A stretch of DNA of 31,403 bases from Craurococcus roseus (lineage in GTDB: Bacteria > Pseudomonadota > Alphaproteobacteria > Acetobacterales > Acetobacteraceae). The position numbers and the translations under genes are program-made. The stretch lies in NCBI RefSeq assembly GCF_039523795.1, contig NZ_BAAAFZ010000096.1:1-31403 (forward strand). Direction: 5' to 3'. Numbering within the stretch: the first letter of the stretch is position 1; each line of letters opens with the position of its first letter. Shown in pieces: positions 7,949 through 15,091 of the stretch. The notes beneath the pieces were generated by a model. It was not told the origin of the DNA, searched no databases, and saw nothing but the letters and a program-made list of their open reading frames with translations.

Positions 7949-9658
7949 ATGTCCGAGGCGGAACAGCGCGAAGCGATGGAATTCGACGTGCTGGTGGTGG
8001 GCGGCGGCCCCGCCGGGCTGGCCGCGGCGATCCGCCTCAAGCAACTCGCGCCGGACGCGGCGGTGTGCTTGGTGGAGAAGGGCGGCGAGATCGGCGCGCA
8101 CATCCTCTCGGGCGCGGTGATCGAGCCCCGCGCGCTGGACGAACTGCTGCCGGACTGGCGCGACGACATGCCGGAGCTGACCACCCCGGCCACCGACGAC
8201 CGCTTCATGTACCTGACCGCGACGCGCGCCGTGCGGCTGCCGACGCCGCGCACCATGCACAACGAGGGCAACTACATCGTCTCGCTCGGCAACGTCTGCC
8301 GCTGGCTCGGCGCCAAGGCGGAGGCGCTGGGCGTCGAGATCTACCCCGGTTTCGCGGCGTCCGACCTCGTCATCGAGGAGGGGCAGGTGCGCGGCGTGGT
8401 GGCCGGCGTCGCGGGCATCAAGAGGGACGGCGAGAAGGGGCCGAACTACGAGCCAGGAATGGAGCTGCGCGCGTCCTACACCCTGTTCGCCGAGGGGTGC
8501 CGCGGGTCGCTCACCAAGAAGCTGATGGAGCGCTACGGCCTGCGCGAAGGCGCGGCGCCGCAGACCTACGCGCTCGGCATCAAGGAGCTTTGGGAAATCC
8601 CCAAGGAGAACCACAAGCCCGGCTTGGTGTGGCACTCGGTCGGCTGGCCCTTGCCGGCCGATACGACCTACGGCGGGTCCTGGCTCTACATGCTGGGCGA
8701 GAACCTGGTCTCCATCGGCTTCGTGGTGGGGCTCGACTACCCGAACCCCTGGCTCTCGCCCTTCGACGAGTTCCAGCGCTTCAAGACGCACCCGGCGGTG
8801 CGGCCGATGCTGGAAGGGGGCAAGCGCATCGCCTACGGCGCGCGGGCGCTGAACGAGGGCGGCTTCCAGGCGATCCCGAAGCTGGTCTTCCCGGGCGGCG
8901 CGCTGATCGGCGACTGCGCGGGCTTCCTCAACGTGCCGAAGATCAAGGGCACGCACACCTCAATGAAGTCCGGCATGGTGGCGGCCGAGGCGGCGGCGGA
9001 GGTGCTGGCCGCGGGCGAGGCGCGGCCGGCGCTGCTGTCCAGCTACCAGCAGAAGCTGGAGGCGAGCTGGGTGTGGGAGGAGCTGCGCAACACCCGCAAC
9101 ATCCGCCCGGCCTTCGCCAAGCTCGGCTTCTGGGGCGGCCTCGCCTATTCCGCGCTCGACGCCTACGTGCTGCGCGGCAAGGCGCCCTGGACCATGGGCC
9201 ACCACCAGGACCACGAGACTCTGCGGCCGGCCTCGCAGTCGAAGCGCATCGAGTACCCGAAGCCGGACGGCAAGCTGACCTTCGACCGGCTGTCGTCGGT
9301 GTTCCTGTCGAACACCAACCACGAGGAGGACCAGCCGGTCCACCTGCAGCTCCGCGACCCGGCGCGCTGGAAGGCGGTGAATTGGGACCAGTACCGCAGC
9401 CCGGAAAGCCGCTACTGCCCGGCCGCCGTGTACGAGGCGGTGGGGCCGGAAGCGGAGAAGGAACTGCGCGGCACGCCGGACGCGGAGGCGACGGGCGAGG
9501 GCGCATCGGTGGAGGCGGGCTCGGACGGCGCTCGGCTGGTGATCAACGCGCAGAACTGCGTCCACTGCAAGACCTGCGACATCAAGGACCCGATGCAGAA
9601 CATCAACTGGGTGACGCCGCAGGGCGGCGGCGGGCCGAACTACATCGGCGGGATGTAG
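7949..9658 (+). CDS. Electron transfer flavoprotein-ubiquinone oxidoreductase
   Basis: Passes electrons from reduced ETF (fed by acyl-CoA and other dehydrogenases) to ubiquinone at the inner membrane. The 569-aa protein has the FAD-binding motif VVGGGPAGLAAA at 16-27 and GAHILSGAVIEP at 49-60. The family's GDCAGFLNVPKIKGTH block is at about residues 324-339. The [4Fe-4S] ligands are Cys490 (RYCPAAVY) and Cys537, Cys540 and Cys543 in CVHCKTCDIKDP. It ends in NYIGGM, similar to the usual C-terminus. Length fits the family (about 550-600 aa). The start at 7949 has GAGGAGGG 8 nt upstream. No etfA or etfB genes are in the window. The frame of the following aldolase begins immediately after its TAG. 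Confidence 0.96.
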   Translation: MSEAEQREAMEFDVLVVGGGPAGLAAAIRLKQLAPDAAVCLVEKGGEIGAHILSGAVIEPRALDELLPDWRDDMPELTTPATDDRFMYLTATRAVRLPTPRTMHNEGNYIVSLGNVCRWLGAKAEALGVEIYPGFAASDLVIEEGQVRGVVAGVAGIKRDGEKGPNYEPGMELRASYTLFAEGCRGSLTKKLMERYGLREGAAPQTYALGIKELWEIPKENHKPGLVWHSVGWPLPADTTYGGSWLYMLGENLVSIGFVVGLDYPNPWLSPFDEFQRFKTHPAVRPMLEGGKRIAYGARALNEGGFQAIPKLVFPGGALIGDCAGFLNVPKIKGTHTSMKSGMVAAEAAAEVLAAGEARPALLSSYQQKLEASWVWEELRNTRNIRPAFAKLGFWGGLAYSALDAYVLRGKAPWTMGHHQDHETLRPASQSKRIEYPKPDGKLTFDRLSSVFLSNTNHEEDQPVHLQLRDPARWKAVNWDQYRSPESRYCPAAVYEAVGPEAEKELRGTPDAEATGEGASVEAGSDGARLVINAQNCVHCKTCDIKDPMQNINWVTPQGGGGPNYIGGM

Positions 9659-9718
9659 GGGCTGGGCGCGCGCAAGGAGATCGTCGCCGCGGCGCGGGCG
9701 CTGGACGCGCTGGGCTTC

Positions 9719-10297
9719 ATGCCCGGCAAGTCCGGCAACGTTTCCTGCCGCACGCCGGGCGGGTTCTTGGTCACGCCGTCCGGCCTGCCCTATGCGGAGA
9801 TGGAGCCGGGCGACTTAGTGGAGGTCGCGCCGGATGGCGCCGTGCTGGGCGGCAAGCGCCGGCCGTCCTCCGAATGGCGGCTGCACGCGGCGGTGTACGC
9901 GGCGCGGCCCGAGGCGGCTGCGGTGGTCCACACGCACAGCCCGATGGCGACCGCGCTCTCCTGCGCGCGGGAGGGCATCCCGCCCTTCCACTACATGATC
10001 GCGCTGGCGGGCGGGAACGACGTGCGTTGCGCGCCCTACGCCACCTTCGGCACGGAAGCCCTGGCGGCGAACTGCGTTTCCGCGCTGGACGGGCGGCGGG
10101 CGGCGCTGCTGGCGAACCACGGCGTGGTGGCGTTCGGCGCCACCTTGGCGGCGGCGCGGGCGTTGGCGGAGGAGGTGGAGAACCTGGCTCGGCAGTGCCT
10201 CGCCCTGCGCGCGGCGGGGCTGGCGCCGGTGCTGCTCACGGCGGCGGAGATGGAAGAGGTGGCGGCGGGCTTCGCCGATTACATCAAGCCGGCTTGA
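9719..10297 (+). CDS. Class II aldolase/adducin family protein, start uncertain
   Basis: Metal-dependent aldolase or decarboxylase of the FucA/AraD/OtnC superfamily, probably acting on a sugar-phosphate or hydroxy-acid; the substrate is unknown. From the ATG at 9719, key residues are Glu52 in PSSEWRLH, His71 and His73 in VHTHS, and His134 in LANHGVV, so the metal site is complete. The family's first helix normally lies just before SGNVS. Here it is encoded upstream of this ATG: codons 9659-9718 read GLGARKEIVAAARALDALGF. That upstream stretch has no ATG, GTG or TTG, only a CTG at 9662, four bases after the ETF-QO stop. Initiation is therefore either at CTG, coupled to the upstream gene, or at 9719 with a shortened N-terminus. 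No ribosome-binding site is visible before 9719. Confidence 0.85.
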   Translation: MPGKSGNVSCRTPGGFLVTPSGLPYAEMEPGDLVEVAPDGAVLGGKRRPSSEWRLHAAVYAARPEAAAVVHTHSPMATALSCAREGIPPFHYMIALAGGNDVRCAPYATFGTEALAANCVSALDGRRAALLANHGVVAFGATLAAARALAEEVENLARQCLALRAAGLAPVLLTAAEMEEVAAGFADYIKPA

Positions 10298-10368
10298 AGC
10301 GCGCCGCTGCCGGCGCTCTCCGCGCGGCCGAGCGAGCCGTCCGGTCGCCGGACGAACCGAGGCCCCGA

Positions 10369-10390
10369 GGGGCGCCAACGGCGGCGCCCC
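10369..10390. terminator. GC-rich hairpin between convergent genes
   Basis: GGGGCGCC (10369-10376) and GGCGCCCC (10383-10390) form a perfect 8-bp stem with a 6-nt loop, between the aldolase stop and the stop of the small secreted protein gene. There is no T-run, so intrinsic termination is not assured. Confidence 0.35.
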
Positions 10391-10427
10391 CGCCTCGCTG
10401 CGGGGTAGGGGCCGTGCGGCCTCCGCC

Positions 10428-10775
10428 TCAGTTGGCGGCTGCCACGGCCGCCCTGCGGACGAACACCGCGTCGGCCCGCCGGCTGATTTCGACCGCGTCG
10501 GGCCGGACGCCCGGCCCGCGCGGCGTGGACAGGACCACGCTCTGGCCCGGGGCGAGGACGGCTTCGACGCGCACGGGCGCGCCGTCCTGGCCCTCTTGCG
10601 CGAGCGTGGCCACGACGCGGTAGCCGTCGCGCTCGACCGTGTAGTAGGCGACGCCCGACACGGCGCCGAGGTCGATGCTGTGGCCTTGGGCGGGCTTCAG
10701 CCCGTCCGCTCGGGCCGCTCCGGTGGCCGCCGCCAGCGCGAGCGCGGCGGCGAGAACGGTGTGACGGATGGTCAT
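10428..10775 (-). CDS. Small secreted protein of unknown function
   Basis: A 115-aa protein with a clear signal peptide: MTIRH, a hydrophobic stretch at 7-19, and likely cleavage after ARA at residue 23. The mature part is about 92 aa, without cysteines and rich in beta-type sequence (GVAYYTVERDGYRVVATLA, then LAPGQSVVLSTPRG). I recall similar small exported proteins in Methylobacterium and Roseomonas, none with a known role. The start has GAAGGA 7-8 nt upstream. It is divergent from the LysR gene, with 100 bp between starts, and so is a plausible regulatory target of it. Function is not assigned. Confidence 0.75.
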   Translation of the reverse strand: MTIRHTVLAAALALAAATGAARADGLKPAQGHSIDLGAVSGVAYYTVERDGYRVVATLAQEGQDGAPVRVEAVLAPGQSVVLSTPRGPGVRPDAVEISRRADAVFVRRAAVAAAN

Positions 10776-10849
10776 GGCGGTGTCCTTCGGTGTGGCGCCG
10801 TGCCGTGAGGCCGTGTTCGCCGTTGCCAGGAGGATGGCGCCGCCGGCAT

Positions 10850-10875
10850 GATTAATCCAACCGATTGGATCGATC
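10850..10875. promoter_or_regulatory. Dyad abutting the LysR start codon
   Basis: ATCCAA (10855-10860), CCGA, TTGGAT (10865-10870) form a perfect 6-bp inverted repeat. It extends outward as GAT (10850-10852) and ATC (10873-10875) around two mismatched pairs. It ends at the base before the LysR ATG. A regulator bound here would block the LysR leader, so autorepression and shared control of the divergent gene are likely. The spacing is not a textbook T-N11-A box. Confidence 0.5.
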
Positions 10876-11829
10876 ATGGCCATCGACCACGTCAATCTGG
10901 GCCGCCTCGACCTGAACCTGCTGGTCGCGCTCGACGCGCTCCTCACCGAGCGCAGCGTCACGCGCGCCGCGGCCCGCGTCGGGCTCGGGCAGTCGGCCAT
11001 GAGCCACAACCTCGCTCGGTTGCGCGCCCTGTTCGGCGACGAGTTGCTGACGCGGGGGCCGGACGGGATGCGCCCGACGCCGCGCGCGCTGGCGCTGTTC
11101 GACCCGGTGCGGGTCGCCCTCTCGCAGATCCAGGCCATCGTGTCCCGCGACGAGGCGTTCGACCCGCGGACGGCCGAGCGCACCTTCAGGGTCGGCCTGC
11201 CGGACAGCGTGGAGGTCCTGGCCGTGCCCGCCCTGCTTGCCTATTTCTGCGAGGCGGCGCCCGGCGTGCGCCTGCGGTTGCACACGGTGGACCCGTCGCG
11301 GCTCCTGGACGACCTCGACGCAGACCGCCTGGACCTCGCGGTCGGCTTCGCGGCCTTCCCGGGAGGGCAGGCGCACCACAAGCGGCGCCTCCTGGCCACC
11401 GACGCGTATGTCTGCCTGTTCAACGCCGAGCGGGTCGGGGTTTCGCCGCCGATCTCGCTCGACGACTACGTGCGGCTGCCGCACGTGCTCACGAGCATGC
11501 GCCCCGGCGAGCGCGGCGTGGTGGACGACGCGCTGGCCAAGCTCGGGCTGAAGCGCGCGGTCGTGCTCACCACGCCGCGCTTCCTCGCGGTGCCGTTCCT
11601 GGTGGCGCGCGCCCCGGTCGTGACCACCATGCATGGCCGGCTCGCCCGGTTCTTCGCGGAAGAGCTCGGTCTCAGCCTCAGCCCGCCGCCGGTGGAACTG
11701 GCGGAGGTGCCCGTCTCGCTGCTCTGGCACGCCTCTTACGACCGCGACCCGGCGCATGTCTGGCTGCGGCAGACCGTCGCGCGCTTCGCGCAGGATGCGG
11801 CGGCGGAACACGGCTCCGCGTGCGTCTGA
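10876..11829 (+). CDS. LysR-family transcriptional regulator
   Basis: DNA-binding activator or repressor, usually tetrameric, responding to a small-molecule co-inducer. Of 317 aa, residues 8-66 form the winged helix-turn-helix (LNLLVALDALLTERSVTRAA, then QSAMSHNLARLRALFGDELL). Residues about 95-300 are the periplasmic-binding-protein-like effector domain, starting at RTFRVGLPDSVEVL. It is intact and of normal length. Oddly, no Shine-Dalgarno lies directly before the ATG; the bases there are the dyad at 10850-10875. An AGGAGG at 10828-10833 precedes a five-codon frame (ATG 10834 to TGA 10849). It is divergent from the small secreted protein gene and followed after 190 bp by a Bug receptor. Confidence 0.93.
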   Translation: MAIDHVNLGRLDLNLLVALDALLTERSVTRAAARVGLGQSAMSHNLARLRALFGDELLTRGPDGMRPTPRALALFDPVRVALSQIQAIVSRDEAFDPRTAERTFRVGLPDSVEVLAVPALLAYFCEAAPGVRLRLHTVDPSRLLDDLDADRLDLAVGFAAFPGGQAHHKRRLLATDAYVCLFNAERVGVSPPISLDDYVRLPHVLTSMRPGERGVVDDALAKLGLKRAVVLTTPRFLAVPFLVARAPVVTTMHGRLARFFAEELGLSLSPPPVELAEVPVSLLWHASYDRDPAHVWLRQTVARFAQDAAAEHGSACV

Positions 11830-12019
11830 CCGGGCGGGGCCCCGGCCGCGGGCCCGGCCGCGAGGGCGGCTGAGGGCCCGGAGGAGGCGCATGGGGGCGG
11901 GCGCTCTCGGCGGTTGGACGGCGGTGCCCGCGCGCGGCGCCTCCACGGCTGGCCGGGCTTTCGCGGCGCTGTAGGCTCGCCACGCCCCGGGCGGAGACCC
12001 CGGGCGGGAGGAAGCGGGA

Positions 12020-13018
12020 ATGGGTTCGTTCGGGGTTTCGAAGCGGCGCGCCCTGCTCGCCGCCATCGCCGCCGCGTCGTCCTGCGCCGCCGCGCGGACG
12101 TCGCGCGCGCAAGCGTCGGGATGGCCGGACCGGCCGCTGCGCTTCATCATCGGCGCGGCTGCGGGCGGCGTGTCCGACATCTTCCTCCGCATGATGGAAG
12201 GGCGGCTGCGCGAGAGGCTGGGCCAGCCACTGGTGATCGAGCCGCGCCCCGGCGGCGGCGGCATGGTGGGGGCGGAGGCGACGGCGCGCGCGGCGCCGGA
12301 CGGGTACACCTTCTTCGTCAACCACATCGCCTCGCACGGCATCGGCCCGGCGCTGCACAAGCGGGCCGGCTTCGACCCGCTGCGCGACCTGCCGGGGGTG
12401 GCGCGGCTCGCCATCCTGCCCAACGTGCTGATCGTGAAGGGCGACGGGCCGGTGCGCGACTTCGCGGGCTTCGTCGCCGCCATACGCGCGGACCCGACGC
12501 GAGCGACCTTCGCCTCGGCCGGCAGCGGAACCTCATCCCACCTCTCGGGCGTGTTGCTCGGGCAGCGCCTGGGGGTGGAGGTGACGCACGTGCCTTACCG
12601 CGGCACCGCGCCCTCCATGGCGGCGGTGATGAACGGCGAGGTGCTGTTCGCCATCGACAACGCGCCGGCCTCGCGCCAGCAGGTGCTGGCGGGGGCGCTG
12701 CGGGCGCTCGGCGTCAGCACGGCGAAGCGGGCGGAGACGATGCCGGAGATCCCGACGCTGATGGAGCAGGGCGTCGCGGACTTCGACGTGTCCTCCTGGT
12801 ACGGGATCGCGGCGCCGGCGGGCGTGGCGCGGCCGATCGTCGAGCGGCTGTCGGCCGAACTGGTCGCCGCGCTGGATGACCCGGCGATCGCGGCGCGCCT
12901 GCGCGACTACGGGGCGGAGCCGGCGCCGCTCGGGACGGAGGCCTACGCCGCGTTCATGGCGGCGGAGGCGGCGAAGTGGGCGCCGGTGGTGCGCGCGGCG
13001 GGGCTGGGCGTGGACTGA
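12020..13018 (+). CDS. Bug/TctC-family extracytoplasmic solute receptor
   Basis: Periplasmic binding protein of the tripartite tricarboxylate transporter type, which captures small carboxylates or related solutes. The 332-aa protein has a KRR-containing signal peptide ending near AQA (about residue 32), possibly Tat-dependent. Family blocks follow: WPDRPLRFIIGAAAGG (35-50), VIEPRPGGGGMVG, then HVPYRGTAPSMAAVMNGEV and the C-terminal EIPTLMEQGV block. It is full length. GGGAGGAAG lies 6-9 nt upstream of the ATG. No tctA or tctB membrane genes are nearby, so it is an orphan receptor, common in this protein family. The upstream LysR gene may control it. The ligand is unknown. Confidence 0.92.
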   Translation: MGSFGVSKRRALLAAIAAASSCAAARTSRAQASGWPDRPLRFIIGAAAGGVSDIFLRMMEGRLRERLGQPLVIEPRPGGGGMVGAEATARAAPDGYTFFVNHIASHGIGPALHKRAGFDPLRDLPGVARLAILPNVLIVKGDGPVRDFAGFVAAIRADPTRATFASAGSGTSSHLSGVLLGQRLGVEVTHVPYRGTAPSMAAVMNGEVLFAIDNAPASRQQVLAGALRALGVSTAKRAETMPEIPTLMEQGVADFDVSSWYGIAAPAGVARPIVERLSAELVAALDDPAIAARLRDYGAEPAPLGTEAYAAFMAAEAAKWAPVVRAAGLGVD

Positions 13019-13050
13019 TGCCACCTCGCGCAAGCCCTGACCGCCCCTCC

Positions 13051-13137
13051 CGTCGTCCCCGCGGAAGCGGGGACCCACGCCGCCCCGCGCCGGGGACGGG
13101 CGCCCGGCCGTGGACCCTCGCTTGCGCGGGGGCGACA
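13051..13137. repeat. REP-like interspersed palindromic element
   Basis: The left arm at 13051-13080 and right arm at 13108-13137 are imperfect inverted copies, about 24 of 30 positions pairing, around a 27-bp GC-rich centre. The left arm contains the tight hairpin CCCCGCGGAAGCGGGG. This matches the widespread class of bacterial intergenic palindromes whose spurious translations read like PAQAGIH and PRFRGDD. It lies between two convergent receptor genes, a typical site, and may act as a bidirectional transcription barrier. Only one copy is in the window. Confidence 0.75.
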
Positions 13138-13190
13138 CCGGACGGGGCAGGCCTCAAGCAGGCCGGTATGAGGCCGCGGGTCGGCGGCTC

Positions 13191-14176
13191 CTACTCGATC
13201 TTCTCGATGCCGTTCTGCTCCACTACCCGGCGCCAGCGCGCGATCTCGGAGCGCACATGGGCGGCGAAGCGCTCCGGCGGGCCGCCTTCGGGCCGCGCGC
13301 CGAGGTCACGCAGGCGCGCCCGCACGGCCTCGTCCGCGAGCGCTTCCCCGAACAGCGCGTTGAGCCGGCGCACCACCGGCTCCGGCGTGCCGGCCGGCGC
13401 CATGTAGCCGAACCAGGGCTCGACCACGATGTCCGGCACGCCGGCTTCGGCGAAGGTCGGCACGTCGGGCAGCGCCGGGTCGCGCTCGCGGCCGGTGACG
13501 GCGATCGGGCGGATGCTCCCTTCGCGCGCGGCGGCGACTAGGGTGGGCACGTTCTCCAGCATGAGTTGCACCTGCCCCGCCACGAGCGCCTGGAGCGCGG
13601 GCGCGCCGCCGCGGAAGGGCACGTGGACCAGGCCGAGGCCGTGGCGGCCGTTCAGCAGCTCCGGCGACAGGTGGTTGGAGGAGCCGAAGCCCGACGAGCC
13701 GTAGTTCACCCGCCCCTTGTTGGCCGCGGCCCAATCCATGAACTCGCGCAAAAGGAGCGCGCCGGGACGGAGGGGTGGACGGCCAGCAGGTTGATGACGC
13801 TCGCCGACCAGAACACGGGCACCAGGTCGCGCTCGATGTCGTAGGGCATGCGCGCGTAGACGCTGGCGTTGATGGCGCAGTTGCCGATGGTGCAGGCGCC
13901 GAGCGTGTACCCGTCCGGCCGGCTCTTCGCGGCGGCCTCCATGCCGATGTTGCCGTTGGCGCCGGAGCGGTTCTCCACCACCCACTTGTGCGGCAGGTCG
14001 CGGGACGCGCGCTCGGCCAGGATGCGCGCGACCAGGTCGGTGGCGCCGCCGGGCGGGAAGGGCAGGATGATGCGGACGGGCCGGTCGGGCGCCCAATCCT
14101 GGGCGCGGGGCGCGGCCACGGGCAGCGCGAGCAGGCAAAGGAAGAGCGCGGGCAAGAGGCGGGCGGCCAGACGCAT
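13191..14176 (-). pseudogene. Bug/TctC-family solute receptor interrupted by a frameshift
   Basis: Homologous to the other two receptors in this window but split between two frames. The N-terminal part starts at 14176: signal peptide MRLAARLLPALFLCLLALPV, then DWAPDRPVRIILPFPPGG and VVENRSGANGNIGM. It reads in frame to about 13753. Homology resumes in the -1 frame with LREFMDWAAANKGRVNYGS and continues through LVHVPFRGGAPALQALVAGQ to a normal end (NGIEKIE) at 13191. The break is at a four-base homopolymer (AAAA at 13750-13753 on the plus strand), between ARS and LREF. One base lost or two gained explains it. Both halves look well preserved, so the lesion is recent, or a sequencing error in an intact gene. 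The left frame runs on to a stop at 13706. Confidence 0.88.
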
Positions 14177-14356
14177 GGCGGGCGCTTCCGTGTTCGTCGG
14201 CGCCCACCCTGCGCCGGCGTGGCGCGGCCGGCAACGCGGGCGGCGCCGGCGCGGGAACGGCCCCGCCGCGCCGCCTCTGCCCGACCCGGCCGAGGCGGAG
14301 GCCCGTCCCTCCGGCAGGCCGCCGCCGGGTCGCCCTCCGCGAGCCCGCTCGCCGGT

Positions 14357-14980
14357 TCAGCGCGCCGTGCCGCCCCGGTCCTGTTGCGCCCCCGGCGCCG
14401 GCACCGGATTCGAAGGCGCGATCTGCCGGGAGATCTCGTTCAGCTCGCGGAGCTGCTCGCGCTCCCGCTCCGGGTTGGTGACGCCGGCGGCGCGCTGCTG
14501 TTGCTCGATCCTGGCGCGCGGGGACGAGGCGCCCTGCGACGCCGCTTGCCCCCCTTGGGCTTGGCCCTGTTGCGCCTGGCCCTGCTGTCCTTGCCCCGCT
14601 TGGCCCGCGGAGCCTTGGGCGGCCGAACCCTGGCCGGCGCCGCCGGCCGTGCCCCCGCCCGGGGCCGATCCCCCGCCGGGCTGCGTGGTCGCGCTGGGCG
14701 AGGCGGCGCCGGGCGCCGTCGTGCCCGAGGTCGTGGCGCCGCCCCGGCCGGTGGTGCCCGCCGTGCTGCCCGCCGCGCCCGTCGTGCCGCTCGTCGCGCC
14801 GGCCGTGCCCCCACCGGCGCCGCCGGCCGCGCCGCCCGCTGCTCCACCTCCTCCAGCCCCGCCGCCGCCGCCTCCACCGCCTTGGGCCAGGACGGGCGAG
14901 GCGGCGAGAAGGCCGAGCGAAAGGCAGGCAGCGACCAGGCGTGCCCCGGAAGCGGGGCGGGGCGGCCACTTGGATGTCAT
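14357..14980 (-). CDS. Secreted glycine/alanine/glutamine-rich low-complexity protein
   Basis: 207 aa from the ATG at 14980, preceded by GAGGAGG at 8 nt spacing. A frame-compatible ATG 11 codons upstream lacks this signal. The signal peptide spans residues 1 to about 32 (SLGLLAASPVLAQ). Next comes a Gly run, an Ala/Gly/Thr/Ser-rich segment (about 34-120), and a Gln/Gly repeat zone with QGQ and QAQ units (about 125-160). The C-terminal 45 residues are different: a charged helix (RARIEQQQRAAG, EREREQLRELNEISRQI). The N-terminal design suggests a flexible or surface-exposed exported protein, with the C-terminal helix the only part likely to fold. No function is assigned. It lies 111 bp downstream of the GMC oxidoreductase. 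Confidence 0.7.
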   Translation of the reverse strand: MTSKWPPRPASGARLVAACLSLGLLAASPVLAQGGGGGGGGAGGGGAAGGAAGGAGGGTAGATSGTTGAAGSTAGTTGRGGATTSGTTAPGAASPSATTQPGGGSAPGGGTAGGAGQGSAAQGSAGQAGQGQQGQAQQGQAQGGQAASQGASSPRARIEQQQRAAGVTNPEREREQLRELNEISRQIAPSNPVPAPGAQQDRGGTAR

Positions 14981-15091
14981 GGCGGTTTCCTCCTCAGCGA
15001 TGCCGAGCCTCAACGCGGCCAGCCGCCGCGGGATCGGCGGGCCACGCGAAGGAAAAGCGGCTGGGACGCGGAAGGCGCCCCGCCCGCCGCC

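Noticed and set aside
13051..13137. CRISPR-like repeats
   Set aside because: There are two inverted arms, not direct repeats with spacers, and no cas gene nearby.
13745..13760. Programmed -1 frameshift in the Bug receptor
   Set aside because: The site does not fit the X XXY YYZ slippery pattern, no stimulatory structure is evident, and receptors of this family do not use recoding.
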